NCBI RefSeq assembly: GCF_002727065.1
Contig: NZ_PDVP01000003.1
Location: forward strand, 124,001-188,000
Reading direction: 5' to 3'
Source of the DNA: Zhengella mangrovi
GTDB taxonomy: Bacteria > Pseudomonadota > Alphaproteobacteria > Rhizobiales > Rhizobiaceae
Length of the DNA: 64,000 nt
Part shown: positions 44,571 through 52,386 of the stretch, piece by piece
How positions within the stretch are numbered: the first letter of the stretch is position 1
How the letters are laid out: every line of letters begins with the position of its first letter
Position numbers and translations under genes: made by a program
The notes under the pieces: generated by a model
What the model saw: only the letters and a program-made list of their open reading frames with translations
Database searches by the model: none
What the model was told of the DNA's origin: nothing

Positions 44571-45274
44571 TGACAACACTGGTTCTGGTTCCCGGCCTGC
44601 TGTGCGACCATGCCAGCTGGTCGACAATTCCCGGGCGCCTTGCGCGGCGGCTTCCCGTGGTCATGGCCGACATCACCACGCAGGAAAGCATTCCGGACAT
44701 GGCCGCGAGCATTCTTGCCCGTGTTGCCGGTCCTGTCCTCGTCGCCGGTCATTCCCTGGGAGGCCGGGTCGCTTTCGAGATGTGGCGCCAGGCGCCGGGC
44801 CGCATCGCGGGCCTCGCGGCCCTGGATACGGGAACAACGGCCTACAAGGAGGGCGAGGAGAAATTGCGCGCCCGCCGCGTCGCGCTGGCGCATGAAGAAG
44901 GAATGCATGCGCTGGCCAAGGACTGGCTGCCGCCGTTCGTCCACCCGGCGCGCCATGCCGACCTGGCCTTGATGGGTACGCTGACAGCCATGGTCGAACG
45001 CATGACGCCCGAAATCCACGAGCGCCAGATCAAGGCGTTGCTATCGCGTCCGGATGCCGGGCCCGTTCTGCCGACCATCACCTGTCCGGCACTGGCGGCA
45101 ACCGGCAGCCACGACCGGTGGAGCCCGCCCGCAGACCACGAGGCCATGGCCGCACAAATGAAGGACGCCGAGTGCATCACCTTTGAAGAGGCCGGGCATT
45201 TCACTATCGCCGAGCAACCGGAAACGGTGGCGGTCGCTCTGGAAAAATGGATCGGGCGCTGCCTGGCCGCCTGA
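44570..45274 (+). CDS. Alpha/beta hydrolase
   Basis: A 234-residue cytoplasmic alpha/beta-fold hydrolase. Oxyanion region 'LVLVPGLLCDHASW', nucleophile Ser in 'LVAGHSLGGRVAFEM', acid in 'TGSHDRWSPP' and His in 'FEEAGHFTIAEQPE' complete the triad. Size and motif resemble MhpC/BioH-like esterases; the substrate is unknown. AAGGAGG precedes the start. It ends directly against the cytochrome b561 gene (no gap) on the other strand. Confidence 0.9.
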   Translation: MTTLVLVPGLLCDHASWSTIPGRLARRLPVVMADITTQESIPDMAASILARVAGPVLVAGHSLGGRVAFEMWRQAPGRIAGLAALDTGTTAYKEGEEKLRARRVALAHEEGMHALAKDWLPPFVHPARHADLALMGTLTAMVERMTPEIHERQIKALLSRPDAGPVLPTITCPALAATGSHDRWSPPADHEAMAAQMKDAECITFEEAGHFTIAEQPETVAVALEKWIGRCLAA

Positions 45275-45781
45275 TCAGGCCCGTTCGGGCCGGACCATAC
45301 GCTCCATCACGCCGGATTTGAAATAGAACCGGTGCGCCAGGGCGCCCCCAACATGCAGCAGGACGAGCGCGATCAGCGGGATCCGCAGGATTTCATGCAC
45401 CTCGCCGGCATCGTTGATACCTCCGAACCAGGCGACAACGCCGGTAAGCGGCATGGCCAGCATCAGCAGGTAGAGAAGGACGTGGGTAGCGCCCGCGGTG
45501 AAGCGCAGCGCCGCCGGCTCATTCGCGGGCGCCTGCGGGGCACCGCGCGTGAACCGCAGCCACAGGCGCCAGAGCGCGAAGACCCCGACAGCGACACCGA
45601 ACCAGACATGCGCCTGGGCCATCAGCGCTGTCGTGGAATCGACGGTTTCATTGCGACGGAATGCCCGCCAGGCCGCCACCATCCCCTCGTGAAAGATGAT
45701 CTGCACGATAATGATGAGCGCGACCACCCAGTGAAGCGCGATCTGCGTGAGCGAATAACCGGACCGCTGCAAAAGTGCCAT
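45275..45781 (-). CDS. Cytochrome b561 family protein
   Basis: A 168-residue four-helix membrane cytochrome. 'SLTQIALHWVVALIIIVQIIFHEG' and 'AHVWFGVAVGVFALWRLWLRFTRGAP' supply two heme histidines; 'THVLLYLLMLAMPLTGVVAWFGG' and 'VLLHVGGALAHRFYFKSGVMERM' the others, as in bacterial CybB-type proteins. It probably passes electrons between quinol and a periplasmic acceptor such as superoxide. AGGGAGAG precedes the ATG. Its 3' end abuts the hydrolase gene. Confidence 0.92.
   Translation of the reverse strand: MALLQRSGYSLTQIALHWVVALIIIVQIIFHEGMVAAWRAFRRNETVDSTTALMAQAHVWFGVAVGVFALWRLWLRFTRGAPQAPANEPAALRFTAGATHVLLYLLMLAMPLTGVVAWFGGINDAGEVHEILRIPLIALVLLHVGGALAHRFYFKSGVMERMVRPERA
45278..45291. other. 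Hairpin at the 3' junction of abutting convergent genes
   Basis: GGCCCG-TT-CGGGCC, a 6-bp stem, sits in the last codons of the cytochrome b561 gene, three bases past the hydrolase stop. No T tract follows. It may act as a shared 3' boundary. Confidence 0.35.
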
Positions 45782-45893
45782 GAGGACTCTCCCTGCCTTG
45801 ACATTGTCATGCAAGTTTATCGGGAAAATTGGAATGCATACAAACGGATATTTCCGGAATTCCACCGCCCGGCGCAGGCGGTGGCGAGAACAC

Positions 45894-46706
45894 TCATGCA
45901 GCGATCGGTTTGACCGCCCGCTTGTAGAGATGCCAGGTGGCATGGCCAAGCACAGGCAGAACGACCAGCAGGCCGAGAAACACCGGCAGCGAGCCGAGAA
46001 TCACGGCCAGCGTCACCACAACGCCCCAGCCGAGCATGACCGGAGGATTGGCGAGCACCGCCTTGAAGGAGGTGATCATCGCCGTGACGATATCCAGTTC
46101 GCGCTCCATCAGCAGCGGGACCGAGATCACCGTGATGCTGAACAGGATCAGCGCCAGAACCGCGCCGATGACATGCCCGATGGCGAGGAAGAGCCATCCC
46201 GTCGGCGTGGTGAAGACGATCTCCAGGAAGCGGTCCAGTGTCGAGAAGGACATGCGGCCGAGCACCAGGGCAATCAGCAGCCGCACCTGGTACATCCAGA
46301 TCCAGAAGATGAACAGCATGACAAATGCCATCCAGGACAGTTCGCGAAACCTTTGCTGCCAAACGAACCCGAGGACCGCGCTCCAGGACAAGGGCTCACC
46401 TTTTTCCAGCCGCCGGCTGACCTCGTAGAGCCCGACGGCTGCGAACGGTCCGATCAGGGGAAAGCCGATGGCAAAGGGATAGATCAGCCAGGGCATCGAC
46501 CAGCGCGTGATGGCCAGCACGATCACCACCCCGGCCAGCGCGAACACGCCGCCGAAGAAGAGCCCGTAAAGCGGCGCGCGGGCAAAATCGGCCGCCCCCT
46601 GTCGAAGCACGGCCTTCAGATCGGCAACCGTGATGACGTTCACCTCCGGCATCGCCGGTACGGCAGGTGAAGTGGCTTTGTTGTGATCCGGTTGCGCCAT
46701 GGCCAT
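45894..46706 (-). CDS. DUF2189 family membrane protein
   Basis: A 270-residue protein with a soluble leader and about six hydrophobic helices, including 'LYGLFFGGVFALAGVVIVLAI', 'WMAFVMLFIFWIWMYQVRLLIALVLG' and 'VSVPLLMERELDIVTAMITSFKAVLANP'. This matches DUF2189, often annotated near cytochrome c oxidase genes, of unknown function. GGGAGG lies seven bases before the ATG. Its hypothetical link to oxidase assembly would fit the Sco gene 2 kb away, but that is weak. Confidence 0.88.
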   Translation of the reverse strand: MAMAQPDHNKATSPAVPAMPEVNVITVADLKAVLRQGAADFARAPLYGLFFGGVFALAGVVIVLAITRWSMPWLIYPFAIGFPLIGPFAAVGLYEVSRRLEKGEPLSWSAVLGFVWQQRFRELSWMAFVMLFIFWIWMYQVRLLIALVLGRMSFSTLDRFLEIVFTTPTGWLFLAIGHVIGAVLALILFSITVISVPLLMERELDIVTAMITSFKAVLANPPVMLGWGVVVTLAVILGSLPVFLGLLVVLPVLGHATWHLYKRAVKPIAA

Positions 46707-46880
46707 GACATGCCTCCCATTGTCCGCGCCCCCTTCACTGAAAGGGTCCCTCCGCGCGTTAACTCCGTGGAATTGAAGGCACTCCCGGGCATGGTTGCAA
46801 GATGTATCTGAAAGAATCAATTCCGCAGTGCAGCAAGGCAGAGCGCCCCGGGCCGCAGCTGGCAGGACTAAATCAGTGGT

Positions 46881-47516
46881 TTAGGACCATTTTTCCACGA
46901 ATTCCATCGGTTGCATCGACTGCATGTCCGGAATGGCCTGGAACAGCTTCTCATCGGGCCAGTCCCACCAAGCAAGGGCCATCAGGGCATCGCAGACAGG
47001 TTGCTCGAAACGCCGCCGGATGATTCGTGCCGGCACACCCGCGACAATCGTGTAGGGATCGACATCCCGTGTCACGACGCTGTTGGCCCCGATCACGGCG
47101 CCCGTCCCCACGGTCAAACCGGGCATGATCACCGCGCCATGGCCGATCCAGACATCGTGCCCGATCGCCACCGGCCGATCCATGCGCCGCTGGCGGAAGG
47201 CCTGGTCGACGGGAAGGAAACGGAAGTACTCGTTGGGACGATAGCTGACCTTGTGGCTCGTCACGCGCTCCGTCGGGTGTTCCAGCGCGTTGATCCGCGT
47301 ATTGGCGGCGATCGAGCAGAAGGCGCCGATTGTCGCATAGGCGGCTTCGCCATGCCGTTCGAAGTAGGAATAGGCGCCGAGCGTGACATCGCGCAGGACA
47401 ACCCGTTCCCCGATCACGCAATGACGCGCCAGCCGGCAGCCTTTCATGTTGGCGGTCGGGTGTATCCTGGGTTCGCTGTCGCGAAACCGGAGCGGTCCAT
47501 CGTCGTCGCGTGTCAT
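46881..47516 (-). CDS. Hexapeptide-repeat acetyltransferase (phosphonate-metabolism type)
   Basis: A 211-residue left-handed beta-helix acyltransferase. 'GAYSYFERHGEAAYATIGAFCSIAANTRINALEHP' and 'AIGHDVWIGHGAVIMPGLTVGTGAVIGANSVVTRDVDPYTIVAGVPARIIRRRF' followed by 'ALAWWDWPDEKL' match the family usually found inside C-P lyase (phn) clusters. It would acetylate a small amine or hydroxyl compound using acetyl-CoA. No phn genes flank it, so either it is an orphan or its role lies elsewhere. The start at 47516 fits the family; it has no clear SD. Confidence 0.88.
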   Translation of the reverse strand: MTRDDDGPLRFRDSEPRIHPTANMKGCRLARHCVIGERVVLRDVTLGAYSYFERHGEAAYATIGAFCSIAANTRINALEHPTERVTSHKVSYRPNEYFRFLPVDQAFRQRRMDRPVAIGHDVWIGHGAVIMPGLTVGTGAVIGANSVVTRDVDPYTIVAGVPARIIRRRFEQPVCDALMALAWWDWPDEKLFQAIPDMQSMQPMEFVEKWS

Positions 47517-47571
47517 GGTGCCAGATTTACGTTGACGACACAGGCGCGGCAAGCCGCCTTGCCGGTTCCGG

Positions 47572-48063
47572 TCAGGGCTTGCCCTCGCTCCAGGCAACGT
47601 CCTGGCCGTACAGCGGCACCGTCGAGATCGACATTTTTGCCGACCCGTCCTGCACCTGCCGGGAATGCGCAAGGTAGATCAGCGTGTCGTGCGCCTTGTC
47701 GTAGATCCGCTTCACCACGAGCTGTTTCCAGATCAGCGACTGGCGCTGCTTGAACACCTCCTCGCCATCCTCGCCGAGGTCGATCTTGCCGATCGAGATC
47801 GGCCCGGTCTGGCGGCAGGCGATGGAGGAATTGGATGGATCTTCGAACCAGTTGCCCTTCTGCAGGCGGTCGATGATGCCGCGGTCGAAATAGGCCACGT
47901 GACAGGTCACCCCTTGCACCTGCGGGTCGGTGATCGCTTCGATGATGATGTCATTGCCAAGCCAGTCCACGCCGACTTCGCCAACCTGTTCGGCGCGCAA
48001 GGGCAGAGCCGATGCGGCGGCCACCAGGCAGCCTGCTGCAAGGACTTTGGCGAGTTTGATCAT
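47572..48063 (-). CDS. creA: CreA family protein
   Basis: A 163-residue periplasmic protein with a signal peptide ('MIKLAKVLAAGCLVAAASALPLRAEQ'). The mature part 'VGEVGVDWLGNDIIIEAITDPQVQGVTCHVAYFDRG' and 'FKQRQSLIWKQLVVKRIYDKAHDTLIYLAHSRQVQDGSAKMSIS' matches CreA, widespread but of unknown function. Two cysteines ('VTCHV', 'IACRQ') may form a disulfide. AAAGGAAA precedes the start. 55 nt upstream of the acetyltransferase gene. Confidence 0.92.
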   Translation of the reverse strand: MIKLAKVLAAGCLVAAASALPLRAEQVGEVGVDWLGNDIIIEAITDPQVQGVTCHVAYFDRGIIDRLQKGNWFEDPSNSSIACRQTGPISIGKIDLGEDGEEVFKQRQSLIWKQLVVKRIYDKAHDTLIYLAHSRQVQDGSAKMSISTVPLYGQDVAWSEGKP

Positions 48064-48205
48064 GGGTCGTTTCCTTTCGGCAGAGTGGCAGGCCAGGCGG
48101 GTAGGCTGCCCGTTCCGAAAGCCAATATGGGTAACCTGCCCGCCGAGTTCCACATGCGGCGCTTCGCCCTTTGCCGCGCCAGCTCCGGAGCGCTATAAGA
48201 GCGGC

Positions 48206-48367
48206 ATGAACGAGGTCGGACATCACAAGCTGTCGGTCTATATCCTTGCAACGGCCGGTCTCGCACTCGTCGCAGGGGTAATCGGGCTGGCCTTCGCCGG
48301 CTGGCTGGACCATGGCGCAGCCTTGTTCCTGGCGCTGGCGGAAGCAGGCCTCTCACTCTGCATGTAG
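48206..48367 (+). CDS. Small membrane protein upstream of Sco
   Basis: A 53-residue protein, 'MNEVGHHKLSVYILATAGLALVAGVIGLAFAGWLDHGAALFL' then 'ALAEAGLSLCM', with one long hydrophobic helix and a C-terminal Cys-Met. It ends 27 nt before the Sco gene on the same strand. The His-His near the N-terminus and Cys-Met at the end could bind copper, but this is speculation. The reading frame is short and its reality rests on family-like composition and position. Confidence 0.6.
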   Translation: MNEVGHHKLSVYILATAGLALVAGVIGLAFAGWLDHGAALFLALAEAGLSLCM

Positions 48368-48394
48368 ACTTCTCGAAAGCGGAAAGAAAACAAC

Positions 48395-48976
48395 ATGATG
48401 CGCGGCGTTCTCTACGCGATCCTTGCGGCCGTGGTGCTTGCGACAGGTGTACTCGGCTACACGGCCTATCGAACGGTGAACCAGAACGGTGGCACGTTCG
48501 GCGGCCCCTTCACCCTCACCGACATGTACGGCAACGAGATCACGGAGAAGGCGCTGCGGGGTCAGCCCGTGGCGATCTATTTCGGCTTTACCCACTGCCC
48601 GGAGGTCTGCCCGACGACCCTTTACGAGCTCAACGGCTGGCTATCCAAGCTGGGCCCGGAAGGCCGGAACATCAAGGCATTCTTCTTCACCGTCGATCCC
48701 GAACGCGATTCGCCGGAAATGCTCAAGGACTACATCACCAATGTCACCGACCGCGTTGTCGGCATTTCCGGCGATCCGGCGGAAATCGCCAAGGTGATCA
48801 AGGACTACAAGATCTACGCCAAGAAGGTGCCGACGGACGACGGCAAGGACTACACAATGGACCACACCGCCTCTGTCCTGCTGCTGAACGCCAACGGCGG
48901 CTTCGAGGGCACGATCGCCTATGGCGAGAATCCCGACACCGCCATGGCCAAGCTTCGCCGGCTGGCGGCGGGCTGA
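48395..48976 (+). CDS. SCO family copper chaperone
   Basis: A 193-residue membrane-anchored thioredoxin-fold protein. One N-terminal helix (about 5-24) anchors it; 'YFGFTHCPEVCPTTLYEL' holds the copper-binding CxxxC and 'YTMDHTASVLLL' the ligand His. It delivers copper to the CuA site of cytochrome c oxidase subunit II or reduces it. The 'FFTVDPERDSPEML' motif is diagnostic. It probably forms an operon with the small gene upstream. Confidence 0.95.
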   Translation: MMRGVLYAILAAVVLATGVLGYTAYRTVNQNGGTFGGPFTLTDMYGNEITEKALRGQPVAIYFGFTHCPEVCPTTLYELNGWLSKLGPEGRNIKAFFFTVDPERDSPEMLKDYITNVTDRVVGISGDPAEIAKVIKDYKIYAKKVPTDDGKDYTMDHTASVLLLNANGGFEGTIAYGENPDTAMAKLRRLAAG

Positions 48977-49073
48977 ACCCTGCGGCGGCTGTCGCGTTGA
49001 CCGCGCGCGCAAGCCCGGTAGAGTGACGGCAGGACGCTGGTCCTCCCGGCCGTGTTCATGATGGGGAACGACA

Positions 49074-50933
49074 ATGGATGTGGTCGGCCTGAAGATGGCG
49101 AGCCTGGCGGCGGCAGGGATCGGTGCCCAGTGGCTGGCCTGGCGCATGAAGATACCCGCGATCGTCCTCCTGCTGGTGGCTGGCGCGCTGGTGGGCCCGG
49201 TGACCGGTTTCATCGATCCTGCCCGCGATTTCGGTGACATCTACCGTCCCGCGGTTTCCCTCGCCGTTGCCATCATCCTGTTCGAAGGCGGACTGACGCT
49301 CAATTTCAAGGAAATCTCCGAGACGTCGACAGCCGTCCGCCGCCTGATCCTGCTCGGTGGTCCCCTGATCTGGACGATGACCGCTCTGGCGGCCCACTAT
49401 GTCGGCGGACTGTCATGGCCGACTGCGACCGTGCTCGGCGCCATCCTCGTCGTCACCGGTCCCACGGTGATCATGCCGCTGCTGCGCCAGGCGCGCCTGA
49501 CGCAACGACCGGCCTCGCTGCTTCGCTGGGAGGCCATCGTCAACGACGCGATCGGCGCCCTGTTCGCCGTCGTGGCCTTCGAAATCTTCCTCGTACTGCA
49601 TGGCTCGCACCAGGCCAACACGCTCATCGTGTCAGTCATCACGGCTTTTGTCGCCGCAGTTGCCGGCGGCATCATCGTCGGCCGGTTCATCGCCTGGACC
49701 TTCATTCGCGGTCTGGTGCCGGAATACCTGAAGGCGCCCATTCTCTTCGCCGCTGTCCTGATTGCATTCGTGGCTACCAACCTGATCCTCGAGGAAGCAG
49801 GGCTGCTTACCGTCACGGTGATGGGCATCACCCTGGCCAACACCCGCATCGCCAGCCTGACGGAAATGCGCCGGTTCAAGGAAACCGTGACGGTTCTCCT
49901 CGTATCGGCCCTCTTCGTGCTTCTGACCGCCGCGCTCGACGTCGACGCGATCCGGGCACTGGACTGGCGCGCCGCTGCCTTCGTCGGCCTCGTCATGTTC
50001 GTGATTCGCCCGGCTGCCGTTTTCCTTGCCACCTTTGGCACGAAGCTCACCTGGCGGGAGAGATTGCTTGTTGCCTGGATTGCCCCGCGCGGCATCGTTG
50101 CCGTCGCGGTCTCCGGACTGTTCGGCGCCGCGCTGGCGGACAACGGCGTGGAAGACGCGTCGCTCATGGTGGCCTTCGCCTTCGCAGTCGTCGTCACGAC
50201 GATCGTTGCGCACGGCTTCACCCTCTCGCCGCTGGCCAGCACCTTGGGCCTTCGCTCTGCCGAAAGCCCCGGTGTACTCATCGTCGGCGGCTCGGGCTTT
50301 GCAACGAGCCTCGCCCGCAAGCTGAAGGAACTGAATGTACCGGTGCTCATCGCCGACACGGAGTGGGAACGCATCCGTGAAGCCCGCCTGTCCGATATTC
50401 CGGTCTATTTCGGAGAGGTGCTGTCGGAGGATGCGCATCACTCGCTCGCCCTGAACCGCTACCAGAACGTGATTGCCGCAACACCCAACGACGCCTACAA
50501 CACCTTGGTCTGCACCGACCTGGGGCCGGAAGTCGGGCGCAGCCATGTCTTCCAGATTGGCAGCGCGAAGGAACGCTCGGAGCGGCTTGCGCTCAATTTC
50601 ACGCTGGGCGGACGCCCCCTCACCCGCGAGCCGGCCCTGGGCTGGTTCGATTTCCAGGTCAACATCGCTCGCGGCTGGGGAATCCAGGCCACGCGCCTGT
50701 CGGAGGAGTTTACCTTTGACAAATATCTGGAAACCCGGGCAGAAGGCACGCGCATGATCCTGTGGCGCAAGCCATCGGGCCAGTTGGTCTTCGCATCGAC
50801 CACCGGCAAGGATGTCGTGCCGCAGGCCGAAACCGTCATTCTTTCCTTCGCTCCGCCCAAGGCCGATGGCCAGGCAAGGTCCACCCGATCCAGGCAGGAC
50901 GAGAAGGAACCGCAACCGGATATCCGAACGTGA
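49074..50933 (+). CDS. CPA1-family Na+(K+)/H+ antiporter with nucleotide-binding domain
   Basis: A 619-residue protein. The first 400 residues form about 12 helices, with 'VVTGPTVIMPLLRQ' and 'LLRWEAIVNDAIGALFAVVAF' carrying the ND carboxylates typical of CPA1 antiporters. Residues about 400-480 are a Rossmann-like TrkA-N region ('GVLIVGGSGFATSLARKLKELNVPVLIADTEWERI') that would bind NAD(H) and regulate transport. The stop TGA overlaps the prmA GTG by four bases. It exchanges Na+ or K+ for H+ at the inner membrane; which cation is not clear. Confidence 0.93.
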   Translation: MDVVGLKMASLAAAGIGAQWLAWRMKIPAIVLLLVAGALVGPVTGFIDPARDFGDIYRPAVSLAVAIILFEGGLTLNFKEISETSTAVRRLILLGGPLIWTMTALAAHYVGGLSWPTATVLGAILVVTGPTVIMPLLRQARLTQRPASLLRWEAIVNDAIGALFAVVAFEIFLVLHGSHQANTLIVSVITAFVAAVAGGIIVGRFIAWTFIRGLVPEYLKAPILFAAVLIAFVATNLILEEAGLLTVTVMGITLANTRIASLTEMRRFKETVTVLLVSALFVLLTAALDVDAIRALDWRAAAFVGLVMFVIRPAAVFLATFGTKLTWRERLLVAWIAPRGIVAVAVSGLFGAALADNGVEDASLMVAFAFAVVVTTIVAHGFTLSPLASTLGLRSAESPGVLIVGGSGFATSLARKLKELNVPVLIADTEWERIREARLSDIPVYFGEVLSEDAHHSLALNRYQNVIAATPNDAYNTLVCTDLGPEVGRSHVFQIGSAKERSERLALNFTLGGRPLTREPALGWFDFQVNIARGWGIQATRLSEEFTFDKYLETRAEGTRMILWRKPSGQLVFASTTGKDVVPQAETVILSFAPPKADGQARSTRSRQDEKEPQPDIRT

Positions 50934-51802
50934 GCCAGATCCGCTACCACTTCACAGCCCAAAAGAAACCGGCTTACGCAGCCAGTGATCGCCTCGAGTT
51001 CCAGTTCGAGGACGAAGCCTTTCCCATCGCGGTCCTCGAGGTGAACGAAGCGGCGGAACTCTTCGAGGTCTCGGTCTACGCCGAGGACAGCTTCGCCGGC
51101 ATCGACGAGGCGATAGCGGCGGTGATGCGGGATCTGGGCATCGGCGGCCAGTTGCAGGCCGAAACCGTCCCCGACATTGACTGGGTCAGCAAGTCGCTCG
51201 AAGGTCTGGCGCCGGTGCGTGCGGGGCGCTTTCTCGTCCATGGCGGCCACGATCGCGACAAGGTGCGCACCGGCGACATCGCCATCGAGATCGAGGCCGG
51301 CCAGGCCTTCGGCACCGGCCATCACGGCACGACGGCCGGCTGCCTTGAAATGATCGACCGGATCGTGCAGCGGGAACGCCCGCTCAACGCGCTGGATCTG
51401 GGCACCGGGTCGGCCGTCCTGGCCATTGCCCTGGCCAAGCGGGGCCGCATCCCGGTCCTCGCCACGGATATCGATCCCGTGGCCGTCGATGTCGCGAGGA
51501 GCAATGTTCGGCTCAATGGCGCCGAGCGCCTCGTCACCTGCGTCACCGCGACCGGTTTTCGAAATCGCGCACTCATCGAGTCGAAGCCGTTCGACCTGAT
51601 CGTCGCCAACATCCTCGCCCGGCCCCTGATGAAACTGGCGCCGGAGATGGCCAATCATCTTGCGCCAGGCGGGTCCGTGATCCTGTCGGGCATCCTCGCC
51701 GGGCAGCGCCGGGCCGTTATCGCAGCCTACCGCGGCCAGGGCTTTGCCCACGCGCGCACGATCTGGCGCGAAGGATGGGTGACGATCCATCTCAAGCGGT
51801 AG
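50930..51802 (+). CDS. prmA: Ribosomal protein L11 methyltransferase
   Basis: A 290-residue SAM-dependent methyltransferase that trimethylates ribosomal protein L11. An N-terminal substrate domain (about 1-110) precedes the Rossmann fold with 'ALDLGTGSAVLAIALAKRG' (motif I) and 'PFDLIVANILARPLMKLAPEMANHL', where NILA replaces the NPPY of other enzymes, as is typical for PrmA. 'AFGTGHHGTT' confirms it. The GTG at 50930 overlaps the antiporter stop and gives the usual family start. Confidence 0.95.
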   Translation: MSQIRYHFTAQKKPAYAASDRLEFQFEDEAFPIAVLEVNEAAELFEVSVYAEDSFAGIDEAIAAVMRDLGIGGQLQAETVPDIDWVSKSLEGLAPVRAGRFLVHGGHDRDKVRTGDIAIEIEAGQAFGTGHHGTTAGCLEMIDRIVQRERPLNALDLGTGSAVLAIALAKRGRIPVLATDIDPVAVDVARSNVRLNGAERLVTCVTATGFRNRALIESKPFDLIVANILARPLMKLAPEMANHLAPGGSVILSGILAGQRRAVIAAYRGQGFAHARTIWREGWVTIHLKR

Positions 51803-51903
51803 GGAAAGTCACAAGCGGGGTCAGGGAGACGGGACCGAAAGCCGATTCTCCGCCCTGGCGTCGGTCAATGCCCGGCGCGTGCACCAGACCCCATGCCTGA
51901 CAT

Positions 51904-51935
51904 GAAAAAAGCGGCCGTTGAAGGCCGCTTTTTTT
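51904..51935. terminator. Bidirectional intrinsic terminator between prmA and DUF1127 gene
   Basis: AAAAAAGCGGCC (51905-51916) and GGCCGCTTTTTTT (51923-51935) form a 12-bp stem with a GTTGAA loop. The A run on one side and T run on the other give each strand a proper T tract, so it can end both convergent transcripts. Confidence 0.95.
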
Positions 51936-51956
51936 CACTCGATCGGGGAAGCCCGA

Positions 51957-52139
51957 TCAGAGATAGGAGGCGGAGTAGCCCTTGCGGCGCAGGTCCGAGC
52001 GGGAATAGCCGCGAGCCTTCAGCGTCTCGTCATCGAGCATCAGGAGGGCGCCGTTGACATACTGGTTGGCCTGGCGCTGGCGGGCTTCCACCATGGCGTC
52101 GTAGGCATTGCGAAGAAAACCGCGAGACTTGGTCGGCAT
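51957..52139 (-). CDS. DUF1127 family small protein
   Basis: A 60-residue basic protein; 'AYDAMVEARQRQANQYVNGALLMLDDETLKARGYSRSDLRRKGYSASYL' ends in the DUF1127 pattern (ARGYSRSDL). These small alphaproteobacterial proteins include phosphate- and stress-linked members that bind RNA. AGAGGACA precedes the start. A perfect 8-bp inverted repeat lies about 60-90 bp upstream. Confidence 0.88.
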   Translation of the reverse strand: MPTKSRGFLRNAYDAMVEARQRQANQYVNGALLMLDDETLKARGYSRSDLRRKGYSASYL

Positions 52140-52201
52140 TTGTCTGTCCTCTTTGTCTTGGACTGCTGAACTCTTGTTGAGTTGAAGATAGGCACGTCCA
52201 G

Positions 52202-52231
52202 GCCATGCAACCAGAGACAATGCTGCATGGC
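52202..52231. promoter_or_regulatory. Inverted repeat GCCATGCA-N14-TGCATGGC upstream of DUF1127 gene
   Basis: A perfect 8+14+8 inverted repeat; arm centres are 22 bp apart, about two helical turns. It lies between the DUF1127 gene and the divergent aminopeptidase gene, where a regulator could control either. I cannot name the binding protein. Confidence 0.5.
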
Positions 52232-52386
52232 ACCCTTGCGTATTGTGCATGTGCGAAATAACCATTTCGCAACGCACCATCCGAAGGATCGGACAGGCGC
52301 CCATGGACAGCGTGCATGGGCTTGGCTACCGTCCCGCCGGCTTCACCATTCGTAGCGCCAAGGCAAAGCCGAGGGGACCTTCCAAC

